NCBI GenBank assembly: GCA_965652565.1 | Contig: CBFGWL010000004.1 | Span: 19,597-83,596, forward strand | Source: RSA11 sp965652565 | Lineage (GTDB): Bacteria > Actinomycetota > Thermoleophilia > Solirubrobacterales > 70-9 | Direction: 5' to 3' | DNA length: 64,000 nucleotides | Part shown: positions 17,078 to 25,113 of the stretch, one piece after another | How positions within the stretch are numbered: the first letter of the stretch is position 1 | Layout: each line of letters opens with the position of its first letter | Made by a program: the position numbers and the translations under genes | The notes under the pieces: generated by a model | What the model was told of the DNA's origin: nothing | The model's database searches: none | Seen by the model: only the letters and a program-made list of their open reading frames with translations

Positions 17078-17521
17078 GTGATAGAGCGCTTGCTACGGCG
17101 CCTGCGCATCGTGCGGGAGGCGGGGCCCGATCCTGGTTATGCTCGCGTCGTGGAGATCTCCGGGGAAGTCCAGCTCTCGACCGCGGCGGAGGGCGTCGGC
17201 GTCGTTGCCCTGATCGGCGAGCACGATCTGGGCACTGTCAATCAGGTTCGCGAGGCGCTTGAGCGCGCCCAAAACGAGCAAAGGGCTGTTGTGGTTGACC
17301 TTTGCCCGGCGACGTTCATCGACTCCTCGATTCTTGGCGCGATCTTGGAGGGCCGTCGTCAGGCCAGTGAGAAGCAGCAGGGCTTCGGGGTCGCGTGCGA
17401 CGGCAGCTCCGACCCCGTCAATCGCGTGCTCGACGTGACCGGACTGCGGCACGAGCTTCCAGTTCACGACAGCGTTGACGCTGCGCTCACTGCGATCCGC
17501 CAGAGGGCGGGATCAGCGTGA
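17078..17521 (+). CDS. STAS-domain anti-anti-sigma factor (RsbV-like)
   Basis: A 147-residue protein whose STAS domain starts near residue 30 (VVALIGEHDLGTVNQVREAL) and carries the phosphorylation loop VDLCPATFIDSSILGAIL; one of the two serines after D would be modified by the partner kinase. The unphosphorylated form would bind the anti-sigma factor and free the sigma factor. I use the GTG at 17078 because AGGGAGG lies just upstream; a GTG at 17150 would give a minimal 123-residue STAS domain but has no ribosome site. It overlaps the next gene (GTGA). Confidence 0.88.
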   Translation: MIERLLRRLRIVREAGPDPGYARVVEISGEVQLSTAAEGVGVVALIGEHDLGTVNQVREALERAQNEQRAVVVDLCPATFIDSSILGAILEGRRQASEKQQGFGVACDGSSDPVNRVLDVTGLRHELPVHDSVDAALTAIRQRAGSA

Positions 17522-18345
17522 GCGGCTCGGCGACCGAGCTGCGGCTCGCGGTCGCCGCCCGAGCCGAGAACCTCGCCTTGGTGCGCCAGGCGCTTGCCGG
17601 CCTGGGCGACGCGGCCGGCATGGACGAGGCGACCCTGGCCGACCTCAAGCAGATCGCCACCGAAGCCTGCATGAACGCGGTCGTCCACGCCTACCCCGAC
17701 GACTCGGAGGGCCGGATCGAAATCCGAGCGCGGGTGGCGGCCGGCGAGGTGACGCTCTCGGTTCGCGACTGGGGCGTCGGCTTCCGTCCACGGCCCGCCG
17801 ATGTGCAGGGTCAGTCGCTCCGTCTCGGGCTGCCGCTGATCGCTTCGCTTTCCGATCGCTTCGAGGTCTTCGCGCCGCTGGACGGCGGCACGGAGGTGCG
17901 CGTGCGGCTCAGCATCGATGACGCCCTCGCGGCGCCGGTGCAGCAGTCGGTGCCGGCCCCGCCGCGCGAGGCCGAGATCGCGGTCACCGGCGACGCCGCC
18001 CGGCAGGTCATCGCCCGGGTCATGGCGATCGCCGCGACGCGAGTCGGGTTCTCGCTCGACCGCATGTCAGACGGGGTCCTCATCGGTGATGTGATCTCGT
18101 CGCACGACGCGGGTGACTTCGCCGAGAAGCGCGTCGGCGTCGAGCTCGACGAGTCCGAGCCCGGAACCCTGTGGATGCGGGTCGGCCCGTTCGTGGACGG
18201 CGGCGCCCGCAGGCTCATGGAACACATGGACATCCCCGGCATGGACTTCTCGCTGTCCAAGCTCGCCGACCGAGTGGATGTGGAGAGCGAGGACGGCGGC
18301 GACTTCGTCGTCATCGAGCTCTCGCGCGATCAGGTCGAGAGCTGA
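17518..18345 (+). CDS. Anti-sigma factor/serine kinase (RsbW-like) with extra C-terminal domain
   Basis: A 275-residue protein. Residues about 10-140 form a GHKL ATPase of the RsbW/SpoIIAB type: N box IATEACMNAVVHAY, G1 box VRDWGVGFRPRP, and a G2-like SLRLGLPLIASLSD. Such kinases hold the sigma factor and phosphorylate the STAS partner. Residues about 155-275 are an additional domain (starting EIAVTGDAARQVIARVMAI), roughly doubling the usual length of about 150; its start resembles a second degenerate GHKL or ligand domain but I do not recognise it. It overlaps the STAS gene and converges on the sigma gene. Confidence 0.85.
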   Translation: MSGSATELRLAVAARAENLALVRQALAGLGDAAGMDEATLADLKQIATEACMNAVVHAYPDDSEGRIEIRARVAAGEVTLSVRDWGVGFRPRPADVQGQSLRLGLPLIASLSDRFEVFAPLDGGTEVRVRLSIDDALAAPVQQSVPAPPREAEIAVTGDAARQVIARVMAIAATRVGFSLDRMSDGVLIGDVISSHDAGDFAEKRVGVELDESEPGTLWMRVGPFVDGGARRLMEHMDIPGMDFSLSKLADRVDVESEDGGDFVVIELSRDQVES

Positions 18346-18401
18346 CCCCCGCGTCGCGGCCGATCGGTCCCGCTCGATTCGGGTGGGGCTGCGTGCCCGG
18401 C

Positions 18402-19184
18402 CTAGCTCTCGTCGTCCGGCCGCGGCACCTGACGGCGCACCTCGTCGAGGGCGCGGCGCAGCAACCGGGAGACATGCATCTGTGAGATGCCGACGCGCTT
18501 GGCGATCTCCGACTGCGTCAGGTCCTCGACGAAGCGCAGGTGCAAGATCATGCGCTCGCGCTCGCTGAGCGACGCGATCGTGCGCGAGATCGCCTCGCCG
18601 AACTCGACGGTCGAGTAGCCCGGATCGATGTCACCGATGGTGTCGCCGAGGCGGGCGCCCTCCTCCTCGGGGCCCACGCTCGCCTCGAGCGAGTACGTGT
18701 GGCGCGCGCTCGAGGCCTCCATCGCCTCGAGCACCTCCTCGAGCGAGAGCCCGACCCGCTCGGCGACCTGCGCGGCAGAGGGCTGGTAGCCCAGCTCGGT
18801 CGGCAGCTCATCGATCGCGCGCTCGATCAGCGCGATGCGCTCCTGCAGCCCCCGCGGCATGTGCACCTGGCGGCTGCGGTCGCGAAAATGGCGCTTGAGC
18901 TCGCCAAGGATGGTTGGCGCCGCGTAGCTCGCGAAGCTGTGGCCGAGCGACGGGTCGAAGCCGTCGATGGCCTTCACCAGCCCGAGGCTCGCGACCTGGT
19001 GGAGGTCCTCGGTTGGCTCGCTGCCGCCCGCGTAGCGGTTCGCGAGGCTGCGCGCGAGCGGCATGAACCGCGCGACGAGCTCCTCGCGTACGGAAGGCTC
19101 GCGGGTGCGGTGGTAGCGCACGAGGAGCTGTTCCTCGTCCGCAAGCCGCTCGTCTGGGCGCGGGGCGGAGCCATCGACCATCAC
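18402..19184 (-). CDS. RNA polymerase sigma factor, SigB/SigF/SigG group
   Basis: A 260-residue sigma factor lacking region 1.1. Region 2 is clear (FMPLARSLANRYAGG, then DLHQVASLGLVKAIDGFDP and FASYAAPTILGELKRHFRD), region 3 follows (LPTELGYQPSAAQVAERVGL), and region 4 has the helix-turn-helix LTQSEIAKRVGISQMHVSRLL. This layout is that of general-stress or sporulation-type sigmas controlled by partner switching. It is encoded convergently to the anti-anti-sigma and anti-sigma genes, which supplies the likely regulators. Two ATGs in a row (19184, 19181) are possible starts. Confidence 0.93.
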   Translation of the reverse strand: MMVDGSAPRPDERLADEEQLLVRYHRTREPSVREELVARFMPLARSLANRYAGGSEPTEDLHQVASLGLVKAIDGFDPSLGHSFASYAAPTILGELKRHFRDRSRQVHMPRGLQERIALIERAIDELPTELGYQPSAAQVAERVGLSLEEVLEAMEASSARHTYSLEASVGPEEEGARLGDTIGDIDPGYSTVEFGEAISRTIASLSERERMILHLRFVEDLTQSEIAKRVGISQMHVSRLLRRALDEVRRQVPRPDDES

Positions 19185-19242
19185 CCCCTGAGTATCACGA
19201 CTTCCGCGCGGCGGGTCTCGCTGCCCGCCCGCCGGCCGGGCT

Positions 19243-20121
19243 TCAGCCGCCCAGCGCGCCCGGAGCGGGCGGGACGGGGCGCGCCTCGAGGCGCGTCTCG
19301 ACCTCGTCCTCGGGCAGCACCGAGGCCATCTTCTCGGCGCGCCGCTGCTGCCACACGGTGAACGCCATCGCTGCCGCCGTGGCGATGAACAGCATCGTCG
19401 CGATCACGTAGACCTCGACCGGGATGCCGCGCTGCGCCGCCCCGTAGATCCACAGCGGGAACGTGACGGTGTCGCCGGCGTTGAACTGCGAGATCACGAA
19501 GTCGTCGATCGAAAGCGCGAAGGCGAGCAGGCCGGCGCCCACGATCCCGGGCATGAGCAGCGGCAGCGTCACCAAGCGGAAGGTGTCGAACGCGTTCGCC
19601 CCCAGATCGCGTGCCGCCTCCTCGAGGCTGCGGTCGAAACCGATCAGGCGTGAGCGCACCACGACCACCACGAAGCTGATCGAAAACATCACGTGCGCGA
19701 TGAAGAGCGTCTGGAAGCCGAGCTCGATGCCGTAGATCAGGAACATCGAGAGCAGCGCCGCGCCGATGACGACCTCCGGCGTGGCCATCGGGATGACGAT
19801 GAGGAAGTTCGCCGTGCGCCGGCCGAAGAACTGGTAGCGCACGAGCCCCATCGCGACGAGCGTGCCGAGGAGCGTTGAGACCACGGTCGAGAGCGCGGCC
19901 AGCTCCAGGCTCGTGATGAACGCGTCGGTGAGATCCGGGATCCCGAACGCGTTCTTCCAGTGGTCGACCGTGAAGCCCTCCCACGTGTAATTGAACTTGC
20001 CGCTCGGGTCGTTGAACGAGAAGACCGCGACCAGCAGGAGGGGCAGCAGCAGGTAGAGGATCGCGATGAAGCCGTAGATGACGATCGCGTTGTGGCGCAG
20101 CCACTTCCACGCGCGGCTCAT
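19243..20121 (-). CDS. potC: Spermidine/putrescine ABC transporter permease PotC
   Basis: A 292-residue permease with about six membrane segments. The ATPase-contacting loop is EEAARDLGANAFDTFRLVTLPLLMPGI, and PLLLVAVFSFNDP near the N-terminus plus DDFVISQFNAGDTVTFPLWIYG are typical of PotC/PotI. The start overlaps the potB stop by four bases. It is the last gene of the minus-strand potA-potD-potB-potC unit. The C-terminal tail (about 30 residues) is proline and charge rich and extends beyond the usual family end. Confidence 0.92.
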   Translation of the reverse strand: MSRAWKWLRHNAIVIYGFIAILYLLLPLLLVAVFSFNDPSGKFNYTWEGFTVDHWKNAFGIPDLTDAFITSLELAALSTVVSTLLGTLVAMGLVRYQFFGRRTANFLIVIPMATPEVVIGAALLSMFLIYGIELGFQTLFIAHVMFSISFVVVVVRSRLIGFDRSLEEAARDLGANAFDTFRLVTLPLLMPGIVGAGLLAFALSIDDFVISQFNAGDTVTFPLWIYGAAQRGIPVEVYVIATMLFIATAAAMAFTVWQQRRAEKMASVLPEDEVETRLEARPVPPAPGALGG

Positions 20122-20990
20122 ACGCGCGCCTCCGTCTCGTCGCCCATCAGCGCCTCAGAGCCCGCGAAGCGGATGTAGATGAAGACGACCGCCAGGATCG
20201 CCGCCATCAAGATGAACGAAAGCGCCGCCGCCGTCGGATAGTCGAGCTCCATCAGATACAGCGACTGGATGCGGTTGCCGACCATCGATTGGTTGATCGA
20301 GCCCAGGAAGAACGCGTTGATGTAGTCGCCGGCCGCGGGGATGAACGTGAGCAGCGTGCCGGCTACCACGCCCGGTGCCGACAGCGGCAGGGTGACCCGC
20401 CAGAAGGCCTCACGCGAGGAGGCGTAGAGATCCTTCGCGGCCTCGATCAGGCGGACGTCGATGCGCTCCAGGCTCGCGTAGATCGGGAGCACCATGAACG
20501 GCAGGAAGTTGTAGGTCAGGCCGGCGATCACCGCCGCCGGGGTCGCGAGCAGGCGGCCCTCGTCGCCGAGGATGCCGATGGTCTGCAGGACGTTGACGAC
20601 GAGGCTGTCGTCGCTGAGGATTGTCGTCCAGGCGATCGTGCGGATCAGATACGTCGTGAAGAACGGGGCGACGACCGCCAGGAGCAGCGCGTTCTTCCAG
20701 CGCCCGCCGCGGAACGCGATCGCGTACGCCAGCGGGTAGGCGATCAGCAGCGCGATGACCGTGGCCGTCCCCGCGTAGACGAACGAGCGCACGAACTGCG
20801 CGTCGAAGCGGCTGAACGAGTCGGTGAAGTTCGAGAACTCCCACGTGAACTCGAACCCGGTCGCGAGCGTGCCGGACTCGAGCGCGAGCCGCCCCATGAA
20901 ATAGAGCGGGACGACGAAGAAGATGATGAGCCAGACGAGGCCCGGCCCCATCAACAGGTACGGGATGAGCCGGCGACGGACCGAGCTCAT
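20118..20990 (-). CDS. potB: Spermidine/putrescine ABC transporter permease PotB
   Basis: A 290-residue permease with about six hydrophobic segments and the loop EAAKDLYASSREAFWRVTLPLSAPGV that docks on the ATPase. LLAVVAPFFTTYLIRTIAWTTIL and PAAGDYINAFFLGS are characteristic of PotB/PotH. AGGGAGG sits before the ATG. It follows the binding-protein gene by 64 bases and overlaps potC, forming the heterodimeric channel of the polyamine importer. Confidence 0.92.
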   Translation of the reverse strand: MSSVRRRLIPYLLMGPGLVWLIIFFVVPLYFMGRLALESGTLATGFEFTWEFSNFTDSFSRFDAQFVRSFVYAGTATVIALLIAYPLAYAIAFRGGRWKNALLLAVVAPFFTTYLIRTIAWTTILSDDSLVVNVLQTIGILGDEGRLLATPAAVIAGLTYNFLPFMVLPIYASLERIDVRLIEAAKDLYASSREAFWRVTLPLSAPGVVAGTLLTFIPAAGDYINAFFLGSINQSMVGNRIQSLYLMELDYPTAAALSFILMAAILAVVFIYIRFAGSEALMGDETEARV

Positions 20991-21054
20991 CGGGCTCCCT
21001 CCCTGCGGTCCGTCGCCGTGCTCATCCCTGCTCTGTCTCCCCGAGCGTTAGTTG

Positions 21055-22224
21055 CTAGGCGCCCGTGATCACGTCCTGCCAGGCCTGCTCCACCTTGCGC
21101 ACGACCTCAGGGCCGCCCGGCGGCTCGTCCTGGGTCGAGCAGTTCTCGGTGAAGTCCTCCGGCGGGAAGACCAGCTCGCTGTCGGCGGCGTCCGAGCCCT
21201 GCTGCTCGAGCACCTCCTTCGTCCCCTTGACGGGTGTGAAGTAGTAGTTGTAGTTCGCGATCTGCGCCTGGTTCTCAGGCTGGTAGACGTAGTTCATCCA
21301 CTCGTACGCCGCCGTCGGGTTCGGCGCCCCCACCGGGATGACCATGTTGTCCGACCACAGCGTGCAGCCTTCGTCCGGCATCACGAACTCGATGTCGGGG
21401 TTGTCGGCCTGCAGCTGGACGGCGTCCCCGGACCAGCCGATCACCGCGACGACGTCGCCGTTGGCGAGGTCACGCGTGTAGTCGTTGCCGGTGAAGCGCC
21501 GGATCTGACCGGAGTCCGCTGCCTCGCGGATCTTGTCGATCGCCTCCATCCAGTCTTCCTCGGTCGCGTCTTCGGGGCGTACGCCGCTGGCCATCAAGAC
21601 GAGCGGCACCGTGTCGCGCATCTCGTTGAGCATCTCGACCCGGCCCTTGTACTTCGGGTCGAAGAGGTCGTTGATCGAGGTCACGTCGGGCGCTTCCGCG
21701 GTGTTCACCACGAGGCCCGTCATCCCGCTCTGCCAGGGAAGCGAGAACGTGCGGTCGGGGTCGAACGCGGGGCTCGCCAGCTGCGGCACCAGGTTCTCCT
21801 TCGCCGGGGCGACGGCTTCCTGGTCGAAGTCCTGGAGGTACCCGAGCTCGCGCATGCGGTTCGCCATCCAGTCGGTGACGATCATGATGTCGCGCCCGCC
21901 CGACTGACCGCGCTGCAGCTGGGGCTGCACCTTGGCGAGGAAGTCGTTGTTGTCGTTGACCTCCTCGACGTAGTTGACCTTGATCCCGGTCTTGCGCTGG
22001 AACTCGGGAACGGTCTTGCGGTCGATGTAGAAGGGCCAGTTGGCGATCTTCAGAGTCCCTGAGGGCTCACCCTCGGCCTCGGCGACGGGGACCTCGGAGT
22101 CCTCGTTGCCGCCCTCGATGCCGCCGTCCCCGCCGCACGCGGCCAGAACCAGCGCCGCGACGAGCGCGGTGATGCCGAACAGCAGTTTCAGCAAGCCCCC
22201 CATGGGGCGCTCCTCTCTCTTCAT
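21055..22224 (-). CDS. potD: Polyamine-binding lipoprotein PotD/PotF
   Basis: A 389-residue extracytoplasmic binding protein. The N-terminus ends in a lipobox (LAAC, then a G/D/E-rich linker), so it is lipid-anchored. KIANWPFYIDRKTVPEFQRKTG and NPTAAYEWMNYVYQPENQAQI are typical of the PotD/PotF group, and acidic and aromatic residues such as WSGD and DEGCTLWSDNMVIP probably line the polyamine site. The ATG at 22224 overlaps the potA stop (TAATG); an internal ATG at 22203 would still leave the signal peptide. Which polyamine is preferred cannot be told. Confidence 0.92.
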   Translation of the reverse strand: MKREERPMGGLLKLLFGITALVAALVLAACGGDGGIEGGNEDSEVPVAEAEGEPSGTLKIANWPFYIDRKTVPEFQRKTGIKVNYVEEVNDNNDFLAKVQPQLQRGQSGGRDIMIVTDWMANRMRELGYLQDFDQEAVAPAKENLVPQLASPAFDPDRTFSLPWQSGMTGLVVNTAEAPDVTSINDLFDPKYKGRVEMLNEMRDTVPLVLMASGVRPEDATEEDWMEAIDKIREAADSGQIRRFTGNDYTRDLANGDVVAVIGWSGDAVQLQADNPDIEFVMPDEGCTLWSDNMVIPVGAPNPTAAYEWMNYVYQPENQAQIANYNYYFTPVKGTKEVLEQQGSDAADSELVFPPEDFTENCSTQDEPPGGPEVVRKVEQAWQDVITGA

Positions 22225-23420
22225 TATTGGGTTGCCTCCTGGGCGACTTGGGTTTCTTCGCGCGCCGGAGCGGGTGCGCCGCTGGACTCGCGAACGAGGT
22301 GGATGTGCTCGGGAGCCCAGCTCAGGCGCACGTCGGCGCCGCCGCCGGGGAGGTTCCCGCGCTCGCGCTCGTCCGCGTTCGGGACGAGCACCGTCATCGG
22401 CACGTCGCCGGGCAGTCGGACGACGATCTGCGTCGCGGTGCCGAGGTAGACGGAGGACTCGACGATGCCGTCAACCCGCGGCCAGCCGTCGGGCGGGGAC
22501 TCGTCGCGCGCGTCGATACGCAGCTTCTCGGGGCGCACGACCGCGTGGCAGCGCTCGCCCGTCGCCAGGCCGTTGCTCTCGGCCTCGATCTCCACGCCGG
22601 CGTCCAGGCGCACGCGCGCCCGCGTGCCGTTCGCCTGCTCGACGACGGCGGGCATCAAGTTCGAGACGCCGATGAAGCCCGCCACGAAGGTGGTGGCGGG
22701 ACGCTCGTAGACGGAGACCGGGCCGTCGACCTGCTCGATACGCCCCTCATTCATGACCGCGATGCGGTCGGACATGGTGAGCGCTTCCTCCTGGTCGTGC
22801 GTCACGTAGATGAAGGTGATCCCGACCTCGCGCTGGATGCGCTTGAGCTCGAGCTGCAGCCCCTTGCGGAGCTTGAGGTCGAGGGCGCCCAGTGGCTCGT
22901 CGAGGAGGAGGACCTTGGGGAGGTTGACCAGCGCCCGGGCGAGCGCGACGCGCTGCTGCATGCCCCCGGAGAGCTGCGAGGGCTTGCGGTTGATGTGCTG
23001 GGCGAGCCCGACGCGCTCGAGCTCCTCCTGCACGCGGCGCTTGATCTCGGCCTTGCCCACGCCCTTGCGCTTCAGCCCGAACGCGACGTTGTCGCCGACG
23101 CTGAGGTGGGGGAAGAGCGCGTAGCTCTGGAAGACGGTGTTCGTCGGCCGCTTGTGGGCCGGCAGGTCCTCGACGCTCTGCCCGTCGATCAGGATCTGAC
23201 CCGTCGTGGGCTCCTCGAAGCCGGCGATCATCCTCAGGGTCGTCGTCTTGCCGCATCCCGAGGGGCCGAGCAGGGTGAAGAACTCGCCGCTCGCGATATC
23301 GAGATCCATCTCCGCGACGGCGACCAGCTCGCCGAACGCCTTGCTCACGCCGCGCAGCGAAACGCTCGGGGTGCTGCTCGCGCCGTTCGAGGACCTCGGA
23401 TCAGCCGCCGTTGCGTCCAA
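22224..23420 (-). CDS. potA: Spermidine/putrescine ABC transporter ATP-binding protein PotA
   Basis: A 398-residue ATPase: Walker A LGPSGCGKTTTLR, signature LSGGMQQRVALARAL, Walker B VLLLDEPLGALD, switch histidine YVTHDQEEA, and a C-terminal TOBE domain from about residue 285. VFQSYALFPHLSVGDNVAFGL is the usual Q-loop region. The start appears to be TTG at 23420 with GGAGG four bases upstream. It is the first gene of the transporter operon and diverges from the aminotransferase across a 270-base region with a palindromic site. Confidence 0.93.
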   Translation of the reverse strand: MDATAADPRSSNGASSTPSVSLRGVSKAFGELVAVAEMDLDIASGEFFTLLGPSGCGKTTTLRMIAGFEEPTTGQILIDGQSVEDLPAHKRPTNTVFQSYALFPHLSVGDNVAFGLKRKGVGKAEIKRRVQEELERVGLAQHINRKPSQLSGGMQQRVALARALVNLPKVLLLDEPLGALDLKLRKGLQLELKRIQREVGITFIYVTHDQEEALTMSDRIAVMNEGRIEQVDGPVSVYERPATTFVAGFIGVSNLMPAVVEQANGTRARVRLDAGVEIEAESNGLATGERCHAVVRPEKLRIDARDESPPDGWPRVDGIVESSVYLGTATQIVVRLPGDVPMTVLVPNADERERGNLPGGGADVRLSWAPEHIHLVRESSGAPAPAREETQVAQEATQ

Positions 23421-23568
23421 ACCGCCTCCGTTCCATCTCTCTCTCCCGCTCAGGTGTCGGCCCGCTTGCTCCGGCTCGTCCAGCGTTCGCGCGCCTCACT
23501 CTCCGGTCAGGCTATGCGCCCACTCCCAGTCACGCAAGGGGCGAAACTCCCAAAACGTCCAAATGACG

Positions 23569-23585
23569 TTATACACGGTGTACAA
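23569..23585. promoter_or_regulatory. Near-perfect palindrome, candidate operator in the pot/aminotransferase divergent region
   Basis: The 17-base site has arms TACAC and GTGTA around a central G at 23577, extended by TT and AA with a single mismatch pair. It lies between divergent potA (start 23420) and the aminotransferase (start 23691). It could bind the PucR regulator encoded nearby or a GntR-type repressor elsewhere; the half-site is not enough to decide. Flanking DNA is AT-richer than the genes. Confidence 0.5.
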
Positions 23586-23616
23586 GACTGCCAGGAGAAG
23601 TTGAACCGTAAATCGC

Positions 23617-23645
23617 TTGTCCCCGGTGCCAATCGCGGCTACGGT
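23617..23645 (+). promoter_or_regulatory. Candidate promoter for the aminotransferase gene
   Basis: TTGTCC (23617-23622) and TACGGT (23640-23645) are 17 bases apart, placing the start of transcription near 23652, about 40 bases before the ATG at 23691. The palindrome at 23569-23585 lies roughly 75 bases upstream of that point, suited to an activator. Prediction from sequence pattern only. Confidence 0.45.
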
Positions 23646-23690
23646 TGTACGGAACGTCGGATTCAACTCGACACGGAGGCGGAGAAAATC

Positions 23691-25085
23691 ATGGCCACCA
23701 CCACCGCACCCACTGGGGCTACCTCGAGCGCTGAGCTCCAGGAGCTCGCGCGGAAGCACCTGTGGATGCACTTCACGCGCATGGGCGGATACGACGAGGA
23801 GCATCCGATCCCGATCCTCGCGCGTGGGGAGGGCCCCTACCTCTGGGACGTCGAGGGCAATCGCTACCTCGACGGCCTCTCCGGATTGTTCTGTTCGAAC
23901 ATCGGCCACGGGCGTACCGAGATCGGTGAGGCCATGGCCCGCCAGGTCGCCGAGCTCGACTACACCACCAACTGGAGCTACGCCCATCCGCGCGCGATCG
24001 AGCTCGCGGCGCGCGTCGCTGAGCTCGCGCCCGGCGATCTCAATCACGTCTTCTTCACCTCAGGCGGCAGCGAGGCAGTTGAGTCCGCGTTCAAGCTCGC
24101 CCGCCAGTACTTCCGCATCAAGGGCAAGGGCACGAAGTACAAGGTGATCGCCCGCGAGGTCGCCTACCACGGCACCAGCATGGGCTGCCTCATGGCGACC
24201 GGCATCACCCCCCTGCGCGCCCCCTTCGAGCCCTTCGCGGTCGGCGGCTGCCACGTGCCGAACACGAACTCGTACCACTGGCCGGAGGATCGCGACCCGC
24301 TCTGGGCCGCCGAGAAGATCGCCGAGCGGATCGAGTTCGAGGGGCCGGAGACCGTCGCCGCTGTGATCCTGGAGCCGGTCCAGAACGCCGGCGGCTGCTT
24401 CACGCCGCAGGAGGGCTACTTCCAGCGCGTGCGCGAGATCTGCGACGAGTACGACGTCCTGATGATCTCGGACGAGGTGATCTGCGCCTGGGGTCGCCTC
24501 GGCTACTACTTCGGCGCTGAGCGCTACGGGTTCCAGCCGGACATGATCACGACGGCCAAGGGGCTCACCTCCGCGTACGCCCCGATGGGCGCGCTGATCG
24601 CCTCCGAGAAGCTGTATGAGCCGTTCGCGGAGGGCACGAACTCCTTCACGCACGGGTTCACTTTCGCCGGGCATCCAGTGGCCGCTGCCGCAGCGCTCGC
24701 AAACCTCGACATCTTCGAGAACGAGGACATCTGCGGCCACGTGCGCGAGCACGAGGCGGAGTTCCGCGGGATGCTCGAGGGCCTGCGCGACATTCCCATC
24801 GTGGGCGACGTCCGCGGCGCCGGGTTCTTCCACGCGATCGAGCTGGTCAAGGACCAGGAGACGAAGGAGGGCTTCAACGATGAGGAGTCCGAGTGGCTGC
24901 TCCGCGAGTTCCTCTCCGGCGAGCTCTACCGCCGCGGCCTGATCTGCCGCGCGGACGATCGCGGCGACCCCGTCGTCCAGCTTTCGCCACCGCTCATCTG
25001 CGACAGCGAGCAATTCGAGGAGATCGAGTCGGTGCTGCGACCCGTCCTCGAGGAGGCCGCGGACAAGGTCCAGGCGCGGGGCTAA
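23691..25085 (+). CDS. Class III aminotransferase, probable putrescine (or GABA)-pyruvate transaminase
   Basis: A 464-residue PLP enzyme of the omega-transaminase group. FTSGGSEAVESAFKLARQY binds the cofactor phosphate, MISDEVICAWGRLG holds the aspartate to the pyridine nitrogen, and MITTAKGLTSAYAPMGA contains the Schiff-base lysine. The start is the ATG at 23691, with GGAGGCGGAG before it; the reading frame is open far upstream but that part lies in potA antisense and is not coding. Context with a polyamine importer, alanine dehydrogenase and aminobutyraldehyde dehydrogenase makes putrescine to 4-aminobutanal with pyruvate as acceptor the best guess; GABA or beta-alanine are alternatives. 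Confidence 0.88.
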   Translation: MATTTAPTGATSSAELQELARKHLWMHFTRMGGYDEEHPIPILARGEGPYLWDVEGNRYLDGLSGLFCSNIGHGRTEIGEAMARQVAELDYTTNWSYAHPRAIELAARVAELAPGDLNHVFFTSGGSEAVESAFKLARQYFRIKGKGTKYKVIAREVAYHGTSMGCLMATGITPLRAPFEPFAVGGCHVPNTNSYHWPEDRDPLWAAEKIAERIEFEGPETVAAVILEPVQNAGGCFTPQEGYFQRVREICDEYDVLMISDEVICAWGRLGYYFGAERYGFQPDMITTAKGLTSAYAPMGALIASEKLYEPFAEGTNSFTHGFTFAGHPVAAAAALANLDIFENEDICGHVREHEAEFRGMLEGLRDIPIVGDVRGAGFFHAIELVKDQETKEGFNDEESEWLLREFLSGELYRRGLICRADDRGDPVVQLSPPLICDSEQFEEIESVLRPVLEEAADKVQARG

Positions 25086-25113
25086 TCCCCCGCCCGACCT
25101 CACCGCCGGGACG

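Noticed and set aside
17089..17142. Internal promoter for a shorter anti-anti-sigma gene (TTGCTA ... TATGCT)
   Set aside because: The two boxes are more than 40 bases apart, far outside promoter spacing, and the upstream GTG has a much better ribosome site.
22227..23690. Upstream extension of the aminotransferase reading frame
   Set aside because: The frame is open through antisense potA, but the family N-terminus and a good ribosome site place the start at 23691.
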